DNA of 64,000 nt from Paracrocinitomix mangrovi (lineage in GTDB: Bacteria; Bacteroidota; Bacteroidia; Flavobacteriales_D; Crocinitomicaceae). Location: NCBI RefSeq assembly GCF_019740355.2, contig NZ_CP091819.1:1984001-2048000 (forward strand), in the 5' to 3' direction. Below, one piece after another: positions 17,797 through 26,179 of the stretch (positions are counted from its first letter, which is position 1; each line of letters opens with the position of its first letter). Made by a program: the position numbers and the translations under genes. The notes below the pieces were generated by a model. The model had not been told where the DNA came from. It saw nothing but the letters and a program-made list of their open reading frames with translations, and made no database searches.

Positions 17797-18939
17797 ATGA
17801 AGCATATCATTCTCTTTTCAATAATAATTAGCACAAGCATAGTATTTGGGCAAAAAACTTTAACTGCTATTGACAAATGTGATGTTGGTGCTTTAGAAAA
17901 AGCAATAGCTGCGGGATATGATATAAATGAAAAATTCATGATCCCAATTGATGAAGGAGCTGATGAAATTGAAGCCAATTTATTGAGTTATGCTGTTCAC
18001 GGAGAATGTTTGGATGCAGTAAACTACCTCATTGAAAGAAAAGATCAATTGACAGATTTTGATTTGATATTGACAGAGGCTTTTATTTATAGTTTATCTG
18101 TAGGAAATGATGAAATAAGCTCAGTATTGTATGCTCAAAATCCCTTACCAAAAGGTATTTGCGATATCTGCCATGGAAACAATGCAATTATGGTGGCCGC
18201 TACTTATGGTAGAGAGGATTGGTACAACAAACTAAAAGATCAATCAGACTTATCATACATCAATCACAGTGGGGCAAATCTTGTTACAGCTGCATCATCA
18301 GGTTCAAGCCAAGCAATTTTGAAAGATGTATTGCAATCAACCAAACTTGATTTAAATAAAAAAGATAACGAAGGTTTAACACCTTTAGATTATGCAGCTT
18401 CAAACTCTGATAACAAGGAAGCATTTAATACACTTGTTAAATTTGGAGCAGACATTGAAAAAAGCTGGAACCTTTTGTATTGGTGGACCATGTATCCTGA
18501 TCTTGAACTTACTGAAGACATTATTAAAAAACGTAAGAATGATGTTTGGATGATTGATGAAGATGGAGATAATTGCCTGATGTTATTGAGTTATTTTTAT
18601 GTAGATTTTATTGAGAAAGACAAGAAATTTGAAAAGGTTTTATTGACCATTATCGACATCATGAAAGAAGGTTATGAAAATGGTGAAGGCAATTATGATT
18701 ATGTCAAAAGACTTTACTACAACAAAATCAATGTAAATTATTTAAACGCTATGTTATTGACAGATGATTACACTTCAGAATCTCCCATTTATCCTAAATA
18801 CCTTGAATTGTTGAGTGTAATATGTGAGAAAAACGATTTTTGTCCTGTATACAAAAAAGAGTACAAAAAGGCTTGTAAAATTTATGGTAAAGAGGTTGTG
18901 ACAGATTGGTATACCAAGTATAGCTTACCAATGGATTAA
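17797..18939 (+). CDS. Exported ankyrin-repeat protein
   Basis: A 380-residue protein with a signal peptide (MKHIILFSIIISTSIVFGQ) and ankyrin-like repeats. The clearest is around residues 185-220 (GLTPLDYAASNSDNKEAFNTLVKFGADIE), with others near residues 28-75 (NLLSYAVHGECLDAVNYLIE) and 125-165. A CDICHG motif lies between repeats. The last 130 residues have no recognisable domain. It is separated from the WD40-caspase gene by one base, so the two must be co-transcribed and are probably functionally paired, for example as substrate, inhibitor or adaptor. That pairing is inferred. Its stop codon abuts the stop codon of the convergent glyQS. Confidence 0.75.
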   Translation: MKHIILFSIIISTSIVFGQKTLTAIDKCDVGALEKAIAAGYDINEKFMIPIDEGADEIEANLLSYAVHGECLDAVNYLIERKDQLTDFDLILTEAFIYSLSVGNDEISSVLYAQNPLPKGICDICHGNNAIMVAATYGREDWYNKLKDQSDLSYINHSGANLVTAASSGSSQAILKDVLQSTKLDLNKKDNEGLTPLDYAASNSDNKEAFNTLVKFGADIEKSWNLLYWWTMYPDLELTEDIIKKRKNDVWMIDEDGDNCLMLLSYFYVDFIEKDKKFEKVLLTIIDIMKEGYENGEGNYDYVKRLYYNKINVNYLNAMLLTDDYTSESPIYPKYLELLSVICEKNDFCPVYKKEYKKACKIYGKEVVTDWYTKYSLPMD

Positions 18940-20493
18940 TTACCCTGCAACTGCGTCTTTAATCAGCAACTTCTTCATACTTACTTTCTCTCCAATTATC
19001 TTTTCTAATTGGTCTACAGAAACACGTTCTTGCTCCATTGTATCTCTATCTCTGATAGTAACAGTATTGTCTTCTAAAGTTTGATGATCTACCGTTACTG
19101 AAAACGGAGTACCTATAGCGTCTTGTCTTCTATATCTCTTACCAATCGAATCTTTCTCATCATATTGACAATTGAAATCTAACTTTAATCCATCAATTAT
19201 CTCTCTTGCTTTTTCCGGTAAACCATCTTTTTTAGTCAATGGCATTACTGCTACTTTGTATGGAGATAAAGCAGGAGGAATAGATAAAACTGTTCTTTGT
19301 GAACCATCTTCTAAAGTTTCCTCATTGTATGATGAAGCTAAAACCGCCAGGAACATTCTATCTAATCCAATAGACGTTTCTACCACAAACGGAATATATG
19401 ATTCATTGATTTCAGGATCAAAATATCTCAATTTTTTACCAGAAAACTCTTCGTGTTGTTTAAGGTCAAAATCAGTTCTTGAATGAATACCTTCTAACTC
19501 TTTAAATCCCATTGGAAAGTTGAATTCAATATCAGCAGCAGCATTTGCATAATGAGCTAATTTTAAATGATCATGAAATCTGTATTTATCATCTCCCAAA
19601 CCTAGAGATTTGTGCCAATTCATTCTGAACTCTTTCCAGTAATCATACCACTTCATCTCTTCTCCAGGACGTACAAAAAATTGCATTTCCATTTGCTCAA
19701 ACTCACGCATTCTGAAAATAAACTGTCTTGCTACAATCTCATTTCTGAAAGCTTTTCCAATTTGCGCAATTCCAAAAGGAATTTTCATTCTTCCTGATTT
19801 TTGTACGTTCAAGTAGTTTACAAAAATCCCCTGTGCCGTTTCAGGTCTTAAATAAATCTTAGCAGATTCTCCGGAAACAGAACCTAATTCAGTTGAGAAC
19901 ATCAAGTTAAATTGCTTAACATCTGTCCAGTTTTTTGAACCTGAAAGAGGACAAACAATCCCTAACTCTTCAATCAATTCTTTCACTGCCACCAAATCTT
20001 CTTTTTCAAGAGATTCCTTCATCCTTGCTTCAATAGATTTGATCTCTTCAACTCTTCTTAAAATATTGGGATTGGTTGCTCTAAACTGCTCTTCATCAAA
20101 AGAATCACCAAATCGTTTTTTTCCTTTCTCAACTTCTTTATCATTTTTTTGTTTGATCTTTTCAATGTGCTCTTCAATCAAAACATCAGCACGGTATCTT
20201 TTTTTAGAATCTTTATTGTCAATTAAAGGATCATTGAAAGCGTCAACATGACCTGAAGCCTTCCAGGTAGTTGGTTCCATAAAAATAGCAGCATCAATTC
20301 CGACAATATTCTCGTGCATATGAACCATTGCTTTCCACCAATATTCTTTGATGTTATTTTTCAATTCAGATCCTAGTTGACCGTAATCATAGGTTGCACT
20401 TAATCCGTCATAAATTTCAGAAGATGGAAATACAAATCCGTATTCTTTTGCATGTCCAATAATGTCTTTTAAATTATCTTCTTGTGTTGCCAT
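18940..20493 (-). CDS. glyQS: Glycine--tRNA ligase (alpha2 type)
   Basis: A 517-residue class II aminoacyl-tRNA synthetase of the dimeric bacterial/eukaryotic-like form. It charges tRNA-Gly. Visible are the N-terminal GFVFPSSEIYDGLSATYDYG (glycine-specific opening), motif 2 (IGKAFRNEI followed by FIFRMREFEQMEMQFFV), motif 3 (VVETSIGLDRMFLAVL) and a C-terminal anticodon-binding domain (PYKVAVMPLTKKDGLPEKA). The length is normal. A perfect -7 element (TATATTTG on the minus strand, 20513-20520) lies 19 bases before the ATG. Transcription diverges from the phhA leader. Confidence 0.95.
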   Translation of the reverse strand: MATQEDNLKDIIGHAKEYGFVFPSSEIYDGLSATYDYGQLGSELKNNIKEYWWKAMVHMHENIVGIDAAIFMEPTTWKASGHVDAFNDPLIDNKDSKKRYRADVLIEEHIEKIKQKNDKEVEKGKKRFGDSFDEEQFRATNPNILRRVEEIKSIEARMKESLEKEDLVAVKELIEELGIVCPLSGSKNWTDVKQFNLMFSTELGSVSGESAKIYLRPETAQGIFVNYLNVQKSGRMKIPFGIAQIGKAFRNEIVARQFIFRMREFEQMEMQFFVRPGEEMKWYDYWKEFRMNWHKSLGLGDDKYRFHDHLKLAHYANAAADIEFNFPMGFKELEGIHSRTDFDLKQHEEFSGKKLRYFDPEINESYIPFVVETSIGLDRMFLAVLASSYNEETLEDGSQRTVLSIPPALSPYKVAVMPLTKKDGLPEKAREIIDGLKLDFNCQYDEKDSIGKRYRRQDAIGTPFSVTVDHQTLEDNTVTIRDRDTMEQERVSVDQLEKIIGEKVSMKKLLIKDAVAG

Positions 20494-20512
20494 TTTGTTG
20501 AGAAATTTGCCA

Positions 20513-20520
20513 CAAATATA
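20513..20520 (-). promoter_or_regulatory. -7 element of glyQS
   Basis: On the minus strand this reads TATATTTG, a full match to TAnnTTTG, 19 bases upstream of the glyQS ATG. A TTG within the CAATTG palindrome (20546-20551) lies 25 bases upstream, which is rather far for a -33 element. Confidence 0.5.
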
Positions 20521-20548
20521 GGGCTTAATTTAGGCTTAATGCCACCAA

Positions 20549-20581
20549 TTGTTTTTTTTGGCACAAATATTTCTATATTTG
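20549..20581 (+). promoter_or_regulatory. Promoter of the phhA leader transcript
   Basis: TATATTTG at 20574-20581 is a full -7 match, with TTG at 20549-20551 22 bases upstream. The expected transcription start is near 20588, about 12 bases before the leader-peptide ATG at 20600. Confidence 0.5.
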
Positions 20582-20599
20582 ACGCGGTTGCATATAACT

Positions 20600-20665
20600 A
20601 TGAGAAATATCTCTATAAATAACACTTATTATTATTGGATGATCCCAAAGGGGTTGATCTTGTAA
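20600..20665 (+). CDS. Leader peptide with Tyr-Tyr-Tyr-Trp codons (attenuator of phhA)
   Basis: A 21-codon open frame starting MRNISINNTYYYWMIPKG and ending at TAA 20663-20665. It has three consecutive TAT (Tyr) codons and a TGG (Trp) codon at 20627-20638. It lies between a good promoter and an intrinsic terminator (20698-20727) and precedes the phenylalanine hydroxylase gene, whose product is tyrosine. The design is that of amino-acid leader peptides, whose translation senses charged tRNA. No homologue is known to me. The assignment rests on codon content, position and RNA pairing. TAT runs can occur by chance in AT-rich DNA. Confidence 0.6.
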   Translation: MRNISINNTYYYWMIPKGLIL

Positions 20666-20706
20666 TTTGTGTTATCGCTAAATATTAATTATGAAGGTCC
20701 TCCCCT
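20619..20706 (+). promoter_or_regulatory. Putative attenuator / antiterminator RNA structures of phhA
   Basis: Three mutually exclusive pairings are visible. ATAACAC (20619-20625) pairs with GTGTTAT (20669-20675) and encloses the Tyr codons. ATCCC (20642-20646) pairs with GGGGT (20650-20654) across an AAA loop. AGGGG (20649-20653) can instead pair with CCCCT (20702-20706), the left arm of the terminator. A ribosome stalled on the Tyr codons would cover ATCCC and free AGGGG to block the terminator. A ribosome reaching the stop codon would cover AGGGG and let the terminator form. Confidence 0.5.
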
Positions 20707-20727
20707 ATTTCGGGGAGGATTTTTTTT
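20698..20727 (+). terminator. Intrinsic terminator inside the phhA leader
   Basis: TCCTCCCC (20698-20705) and GGGGAGGA (20712-20719) form a perfect 8-bp GC-rich stem with loop TATTTC, followed by eight T (20720-20727). It lies 44 bases upstream of the phhA ATG on the same strand. No complete gene other than the short leader peptide precedes it, so it reads as an attenuator rather than an operon end. Confidence 0.88.
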
Positions 20728-20770
20728 GCAATTCATTCCCGTGATTTTGGAGGCTACTAAATTTTAGAAA

Positions 20771-21487
20771 ATGGAAGTAGCATTAAAACAACAAATGGAC
20801 AAATACACTCAAGAAGATTTTGTAGTGTGGAAGATGCTTTTTGAGCGTCAGGCTGAAAACTTAAAGCAAAAGGGGAGTCAGTGTTACTTGAATGCTTTGG
20901 AGGAAATGCAAGAGGTATTGAACAAGTCTATTATTCCAGATTTTAGAGCGATTAATTCCCATTTTTCAGGGAACACAGGATGGGAAATAGCAGTAGTTCC
21001 GGGATTGATTCCGGTAGCAGAATTTTTTACTTTGTTGGCAGAGAAAAAATTCTGTTCATCAACCTGGTTACGCAGTATGAAAAACCTAGATTACCTGGAG
21101 GAACCGGACATGTTTCATGACGTATTTGGTCATATTCCATTATTGAGTAATGATGTTTTTTCTGCTTTTGCGCATGAATTTGGACAAATGGGTTTAAAAC
21201 ACATCAACAATGAACAGGCATTAATTAAACTACAAAGATTGTACTGGTTCACTATTGAATTTGGAGTAATCATGGAGGAGCACGTCAAAGCTTATGGCGC
21301 AGGTATCATGTCATCATTTGGAGAAACTAATCGCATTGCCAACAGAGAATGTACTTTTCTTGAATTTGACATTGAAGCTATTCTGAACAAATCATTCAAA
21401 ACGGATGAAATGCAAGAAGAATACTTTGTAATTGAGTCATTAGATCAACTTTACAATAGTTTGGGGGAAGCTGAGCGATTTTTGTAA
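20771..21487 (+). CDS. phhA: Phenylalanine 4-monooxygenase (pterin-dependent)
   Basis: A 238-residue non-haem iron hydroxylase that converts L-phenylalanine to L-tyrosine with O2 and tetrahydropterin. The iron ligands of the family are visible: His116 and His121 in MFHDVFGHIPLL, and Glu163 in YWFTIEFGV. The protein consists of the catalytic core only, as in other bacterial forms. It lacks the N-terminal ACT regulatory domain of animal enzymes. Expression is probably controlled by the leader-peptide attenuator directly upstream. The pterin-recycling dehydratase (phhB) is at 26746. Tryptophan hydroxylase activity cannot be excluded by eye, but the context of PhhB and Tyr codons supports Phe. 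Confidence 0.92.
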   Translation: MEVALKQQMDKYTQEDFVVWKMLFERQAENLKQKGSQCYLNALEEMQEVLNKSIIPDFRAINSHFSGNTGWEIAVVPGLIPVAEFFTLLAEKKFCSSTWLRSMKNLDYLEEPDMFHDVFGHIPLLSNDVFSAFAHEFGQMGLKHINNEQALIKLQRLYWFTIEFGVIMEEHVKAYGAGIMSSFGETNRIANRECTFLEFDIEAILNKSFKTDEMQEEYFVIESLDQLYNSLGEAERFL

Positions 21488-21663
21488 AATTTCTGTTACA
21501 TATTGATCAGTAATTGGAGTGCGTGTGATATTTTTATCATTAAGCAACTGTATTTCAGTGAAATCCGTCATCTAAGTATAAAGTCTGACAATATTTACTT
21601 AAATTGTAGATAACGCATACTTAATAAACCTGTTACCTCAATATTTATCCCAAAAAACTAGCC

Positions 21664-21987
21664 ATGTTTAAAGCAGTCCTACTAATACTACTTCTTACTT
21701 CTTCCTTTTTATCTTTTTCACAAAGTCAGGAACAAGCTGAAGAAGAAGTTTTTCAACTTAAAAAATCTCTTGTATTAACAGTTGATTTTGAAGGTGTAGA
21801 TAAAGATACCCAAGGAGCTATTAAAGATGAGTTTATTGGGTACAAAGACAAAATGTATTCTGTAGAACTAAATGAAAAAACTGAAGTACTTAAGGTGGTT
21901 CATGTTTTGGAAATGCAGAAGAATGAGGCAATGGCGATTTTATTGAAATTTGGTATTGACGAATCAAGAGTAGTAAGTTATGAATAA
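21664..21987 (+). CDS. Small exported protein, unknown function
   Basis: 107 residues with a signal peptide (MFKAVLLILLLTSSFLSFSQ). The mature part (about 87 residues) alternates beta and helix (SLVLTVDFEGVDKDTQGAIKDEF ... VLKVVHVLEMQKNEAMAILLKFG, in parts). This recalls a ferredoxin-like beta-alpha-beta fold such as HMA domains, but without the CxxC metal motif. Its last eight bases overlap the start of the T9SS protein gene, so the two are translationally coupled. Function is not recognised. Confidence 0.7.
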   Translation: MFKAVLLILLLTSSFLSFSQSQEQAEEEVFQLKKSLVLTVDFEGVDKDTQGAIKDEFIGYKDKMYSVELNEKTEVLKVVHVLEMQKNEAMAILLKFGIDESRVVSYE

Positions 21988-24451
21988 GGCTATTAAAATA
22001 TTAGGCCTGAGCTTAGCTTTTCTTTTAGGTTCGGTTCAGACAACATTTTCTCAAGCAACTTGTGCAGGGGCCACTCCTTTGACTCCTGGATCAACACAAT
22101 GTGGAACCAATAGTTTTGCAGGATCTTTCCCAGACGGAAGTACAGCCCCATTGAATCCATGTAGTTCATCTTATAATGATGGTGAATATTGGTTTTCATA
22201 TACGGGTACGGGTCAGGCTTTACAATTAGATGTTTCAGGATTAACTGCAACATGGTCGGGGATTTTTGTTTTGGATAATTGTCCGGCATCATCACCAAAC
22301 TGTGTAGCCAGCCACACAAATGGAGGTTCAACAGCAAACTACTCAATTACTACTCCCGCTTTGACAAATGGAGCTACTTATTACATTGTTATTGCCAATT
22401 GGTCTTCACCTTACAGCACGGCGTTTTGTTTGGATGCAACAGTTACGGTTCCGCCGACACCACCAGCAAATGACGAATGTAGTGGAGCAATCAATGTTCC
22501 CGTAAACCCTGATTTTTCTTGTTCATCAGTTGCTTCAGGAACTATTAATCTGGCTACTGCATCTTCTCAAAACACAGCCTCTTGTGGTGGAACAGAAGAT
22601 GATGACGTTTGGTTTTCATTTACTGCAACCGGAACTACTCACACTATTGATTTAATTAATATCACAAATGGTACCACAGATTTGTATCACTCAGTATGGA
22701 CAGGAACTTGCCCTTCTCTTACAGTAGTTGCAGGATCGTGTAGTGACCCAAATTCATCAACATTAACAGGCTTAACTCCCGGAACAACTTATTACGTTCG
22801 TGTTTATTCATGGACATCAACCTCTGGTCAAACCACCGATTTTGATATTTGTATCGGTACACCGCCACCACCACCGGCTAATGACGAGTGTAGTGGCGCA
22901 ACACCTGTTACCGTAAATCCTGATCAAAATTGTGGATCCGTAACTCCTGGAACAATCGCCAGTGCAACAGCCTCAGCTCAAAATACTGCCTCTTGTGGTG
23001 GAACAGAAGATGATGATGTTTGGTTTTCATTTACAGCTACATCATCTCAACATTACATTGACCTTTTAAATATTACAGGAGGAACTACAGACTTATATCA
23101 CTCAGTTTGGGAAGGGACATGTCCGGCATTAACGCTGGTAACAGGATCATGTAGTGATCCTAACTCATCAACCGTTACCGGATTAACACCAGGAAACACT
23201 TATTATGTTCGTGTTTATTCATGGACATCCACAACAGGACAAACCTCTAGTTTTGACATTTGTATTGGAAGTGATCCTACACCAACTTGTACAGATGGAA
23301 TTCAAAATCAAGGCGAAACAGGTGTAGATTGCGGGGGACCTTGTCCTGCTTGCCCACCACCAAGTTGTGTTGATGGTATTCAAAATCAAAACGAAACAGG
23401 AATTGACTGCGGAGGTGTATGCCCAGTTTGTCCACCTCAATTAATTCCAACAGCTTGCGCCAATGTTTCATATACACTAACTACTCAATCAAGTGTTTCA
23501 TTCTATGATGACGGAGGACCTGGAGGGGACCCGTGTGCAGATGTTGCGGGATCAGGAAACTACTGTAACTGTAATTGCTTCACTACTGTCACTATTTGTG
23601 GAGCAGCAGGAGAATTTTTAGTAGCTCAGTTTTATGAATTTGCCATGTGGAACACAACATCAGGTTGGGATTGGATGAAGATTTATGATGGACCAAATAC
23701 CGCATCAACAGTATTGTACGATAACAGTGCTTCAGGACCAGATAACCCATTTGGAGATTGTGGAATTGGCTCAACCAACATGGAATTTTGTTCAACCGGT
23801 AATTGCCTAACGTTTGAATTCTGGGCAACATCCGTAGTAAACAGAGCAGGATGGGATGCATTAGTCACTTCAGTTATTGATCCATGTGTACTTCCGCTAC
23901 CAATAGAATTAGACAACTTAACCGCTACTTGTGGCAACGGTAAATCCATCATCAACTGGACAACTTACTCTGAACAGAATAACGATTTTTATACCATTGA
24001 ATCTAGCACAGATGGTGTGAATTATACTGCAGTTGGAAAAGTAGATGGAGCTGGTACTTCATCAAGCACTTTACAATACACATTTACGGATAAAAACCCT
24101 GAAATTGGTGTAAACTATTACAGATTAAGACAAACCGACTTTAACGGTAAGATTTCTTACTCTGACCCTGTTGCAGTAAATTGTGGAGAATCACTTTTTT
24201 CAATTTATCCAAACCCTACAGAAAACACCTTAAATGTGAGCGGATTGGGTAACTTGCCTGGAAATTATAAGTTTGAATTAACCGACATGTTAGGTAGAAT
24301 TCTTTACAGTTCAGAACATGTAACCATGGAAGACAATACTCAACCTTATGTGATTAAAGAATTCCAAGACTTTACTGAAGGAACATATATTCTTAGAGTT
24401 GTTGACGAATACGACAACTTAGTACAAATGGAGTATGTTGTGAAATTGTAA
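21980..24451 (+). CDS. T9SS-exported cell-surface repeat protein
   Basis: 823 residues with a signal peptide (ends near TTFSQA). Domains in order: a first jelly-roll-like module (25-155), two near-identical modules of 137 residues beginning PPANDECSGA and ending DICIG (about 158-431), two Cys-rich repeats with DGIQNQ.ETG.DCGG.CP.CP, a CUB-like domain (about 490-635) containing KIYDGPNTAS, and a fibronectin-like segment ending with the type IX sorting signal (SIYPNPTENTLNVSGL ... YILRVVDE). The protein should cross the outer membrane through T9SS and be attached to, or released from, the surface. Adhesion or a structural role is likely but unproven. It overlaps the preceding small exported gene by eight bases. 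Confidence 0.85.
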   Translation: MNKAIKILGLSLAFLLGSVQTTFSQATCAGATPLTPGSTQCGTNSFAGSFPDGSTAPLNPCSSSYNDGEYWFSYTGTGQALQLDVSGLTATWSGIFVLDNCPASSPNCVASHTNGGSTANYSITTPALTNGATYYIVIANWSSPYSTAFCLDATVTVPPTPPANDECSGAINVPVNPDFSCSSVASGTINLATASSQNTASCGGTEDDDVWFSFTATGTTHTIDLINITNGTTDLYHSVWTGTCPSLTVVAGSCSDPNSSTLTGLTPGTTYYVRVYSWTSTSGQTTDFDICIGTPPPPPANDECSGATPVTVNPDQNCGSVTPGTIASATASAQNTASCGGTEDDDVWFSFTATSSQHYIDLLNITGGTTDLYHSVWEGTCPALTLVTGSCSDPNSSTVTGLTPGNTYYVRVYSWTSTTGQTSSFDICIGSDPTPTCTDGIQNQGETGVDCGGPCPACPPPSCVDGIQNQNETGIDCGGVCPVCPPQLIPTACANVSYTLTTQSSVSFYDDGGPGGDPCADVAGSGNYCNCNCFTTVTICGAAGEFLVAQFYEFAMWNTTSGWDWMKIYDGPNTASTVLYDNSASGPDNPFGDCGIGSTNMEFCSTGNCLTFEFWATSVVNRAGWDALVTSVIDPCVLPLPIELDNLTATCGNGKSIINWTTYSEQNNDFYTIESSTDGVNYTAVGKVDGAGTSSSTLQYTFTDKNPEIGVNYYRLRQTDFNGKISYSDPVAVNCGESLFSIYPNPTENTLNVSGLGNLPGNYKFELTDMLGRILYSSEHVTMEDNTQPYVIKEFQDFTEGTYILRVVDEYDNLVQMEYVVKL
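22451..23272 (+). repeat. Two in-frame 411-bp direct repeats in the T9SS protein gene
   Basis: Units 22451-22861 and 22862-23272 encode the same 137-residue module. They share long stretches of nearly identical DNA, for example around AGCCTCTTGTGGTGGAACAG. The high DNA identity suggests a recent internal duplication. Confidence 0.85.
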
Positions 24452-24453
24452 GA

Positions 24454-25257
24454 TTACAGATCTCTTCTTTTTAATGAGATATAACTGATCAAAACAAATC
24501 CAATAATAAAGATTGAAGAAAAAACTGATCTTCCCAGTTGATTTAACTGGAATGGTAGATTAACATCTTCACCTTGAGCTCTAGCAGCATCTATAAACTC
24601 TTGTCCAAAAGGAAAAGGAACTAACTGCGATATTGTTATGGTAGGTATAAACTGTGCTACCTCATAAAAATTAGGGATGTTTAGCAAAATTCCGTCAAAT
24701 AGTATTATTACAACAAAAAGTATAATTGAAAGTGCAGGTCTTCTGATCAACACAGCCCATAAAAACGCAAAAGCAAAGTATCCTACTGTTTGAATAAAAT
24801 ATACTAGCAGGTAATAAATTTCATCAGTGAAATCTGAGATGTTTGAATAAATACTACCAATTATAAATCCGAACAAAAAAGTGTAAAGCGTAATAACTAC
24901 AGCTAGTACAATTAAGAAAGAAAACTTCCCTAAAATAAAATCTCTTCTACTCAAGCCATCAATTACACTTTGCCTTTGAGTTTTAAAAGCAAAATCGTTG
25001 CAAACCAATATAACAACCAAAACACCAAGTAAAATATTCCAGCTACTTGCTATCCAAGTTGTGTAATTCCAAATTTGCGGAAAACCTAAAATCTCTTCTT
25101 TTGAAGGAAAAAATGGGAAACCTTGCGTAATGCTTAAAAAAAACTCAATTAAAGACAAAAAAGTAACAGGAACAAGCACCGCATAAATTCCCAAAATCCA
25201 CCAAAAAGTGTTGTAGTTTTTAACTTTCAGCCACTCTATTTTCAATAACTTCATCAT
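24454..25257 (-). CDS. ABC-2 type transporter permease
   Basis: 267 residues with six predicted membrane helices (about 20-40, 60-80, 105-130, 140-165, 175-195 and 240-260). It has the arrangement of ABC-2 permeases, and the motif SVIDGLSRRDFILGKFSF before helix 3 is common in gliding/export permeases of this phylum. Its start overlaps the ATPase gene by four bases, so the two proteins form one exporter or a membrane-remodelling complex. The substrate is unknown. It converges tail to tail with the T9SS gene, two bases apart. Confidence 0.85.
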   Translation of the reverse strand: MMKLLKIEWLKVKNYNTFWWILGIYAVLVPVTFLSLIEFFLSITQGFPFFPSKEEILGFPQIWNYTTWIASSWNILLGVLVVILVCNDFAFKTQRQSVIDGLSRRDFILGKFSFLIVLAVVITLYTFLFGFIIGSIYSNISDFTDEIYYLLVYFIQTVGYFAFAFLWAVLIRRPALSIILFVVIILFDGILLNIPNFYEVAQFIPTITISQLVPFPFGQEFIDAARAQGEDVNLPFQLNQLGRSVFSSIFIIGFVLISYISLKRRDL

Positions 25258-26150
25258 TCCTTTGTGATTTCTAAAAACTGGGCTTCCAAGCTCTTTTTCA
25301 TTATTCTTAATTCAGAAAGTACAACACCTTTTTCAAAAAACAATTGATTGACATCTGCTGTACTTATATTTTCTGCAACACTCAAAATCATTTCACCGTC
25401 ATTTACAGACACTAAATCAATTCCTTCTTTATTGTTTATGATTTCTTTACAAGCCTCAACTTTATCAGACTTGATAACAATTTGTTTAGCAGAATGTAAA
25501 ATGCTTTCAACATCACTTTGTGCTATAACCACTCCTTTTTTAAGAATGACAACATCTGTACAAACCTTTTCAATTTCGTCTAGCTGATGAGATGCTATCA
25601 AAATTGTTTTACCATCCGCAGCAATCTCTTTTACCAAAGATCTTATCTCAGCAATTCCCTGAGGATCCAAACCATTTGTAGGTTCATCCAACACTAAAAC
25701 TTCAGGGTCACTTAACAAAGCAGAAGCTATCGCCAATCTTTGTTTCATTCCAAGTGAGAAAGTTTTAAACTTAGAATTTCTTCTTTCATGAAGATTTACT
25801 GCTTTTAATACGCGATCAATCTTAGGCTCAACATCTTCCACTTCTTTTATTTGTCCAACAATTCTCAAATTTTGAACTGCCGTGAGGTATGGAAAAAAAT
25901 TAGGGGTCTCCAACAAAGCACCTATTCTTCTTCTGTTGGCAACTGCGTCACCATTTCCGAACCAGGAAAAGGAACCGGAAGTTTGATTTAAAACACCTAA
26001 AAGTATACCGAGCGTAGTAGTTTTACCACTACCGTTAGGACCAAGAATTCCGAAGACCATACCTTTTTTAACCTCAACATTCAATTTGTTTAAGGCTTTG
26101 ATTTCGCCATAATTCTTTGATAAATCCTTTATTTCTAAAACCGATTCCAA
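25254..26150 (-). CDS. ABC transporter ATP-binding protein
   Basis: 298 residues. Walker A is GPNGSGKTT (about residue 37), the signature motif is SLGMKQRLAIASALL, Walker B is VLVLDEPTNGLDPQG, and the switch His is in IASHQLDEIEKV. A C-terminal extension of about 80 residues (from VIAQSDVESIL) is typical of ABC-2 partners of the CcmA/NatA type. It is co-transcribed with the permease downstream (four-base overlap) and probably with the exported DUF1579-like gene 29 bases upstream. It energises export of an unknown substrate. Confidence 0.92.
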   Translation of the reverse strand: MESVLEIKDLSKNYGEIKALNKLNVEVKKGMVFGILGPNGSGKTTTLGILLGVLNQTSGSFSWFGNGDAVANRRRIGALLETPNFFPYLTAVQNLRIVGQIKEVEDVEPKIDRVLKAVNLHERRNSKFKTFSLGMKQRLAIASALLSDPEVLVLDEPTNGLDPQGIAEIRSLVKEIAADGKTILIASHQLDEIEKVCTDVVILKKGVVIAQSDVESILHSAKQIVIKSDKVEACKEIINNKEGIDLVSVNDGEMILSVAENISTADVNQLFFEKGVVLSELRIMKKSLEAQFLEITKE

Positions 26151-26179
26151 GAGTAGTTATTTAGTTGGTTTAAAAGTAA

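Noticed and set aside
20698-20727. Terminator as the end of an undetected upstream gene
   Set aside because: Upstream on the same strand there is only the 21-codon leader; glyQS runs the other way. It is better explained as an attenuator.
22451-23272. Direct repeats as a mobile or CRISPR-type element
   Set aside because: They are in frame, encode a conserved module and are part of one T9SS protein.
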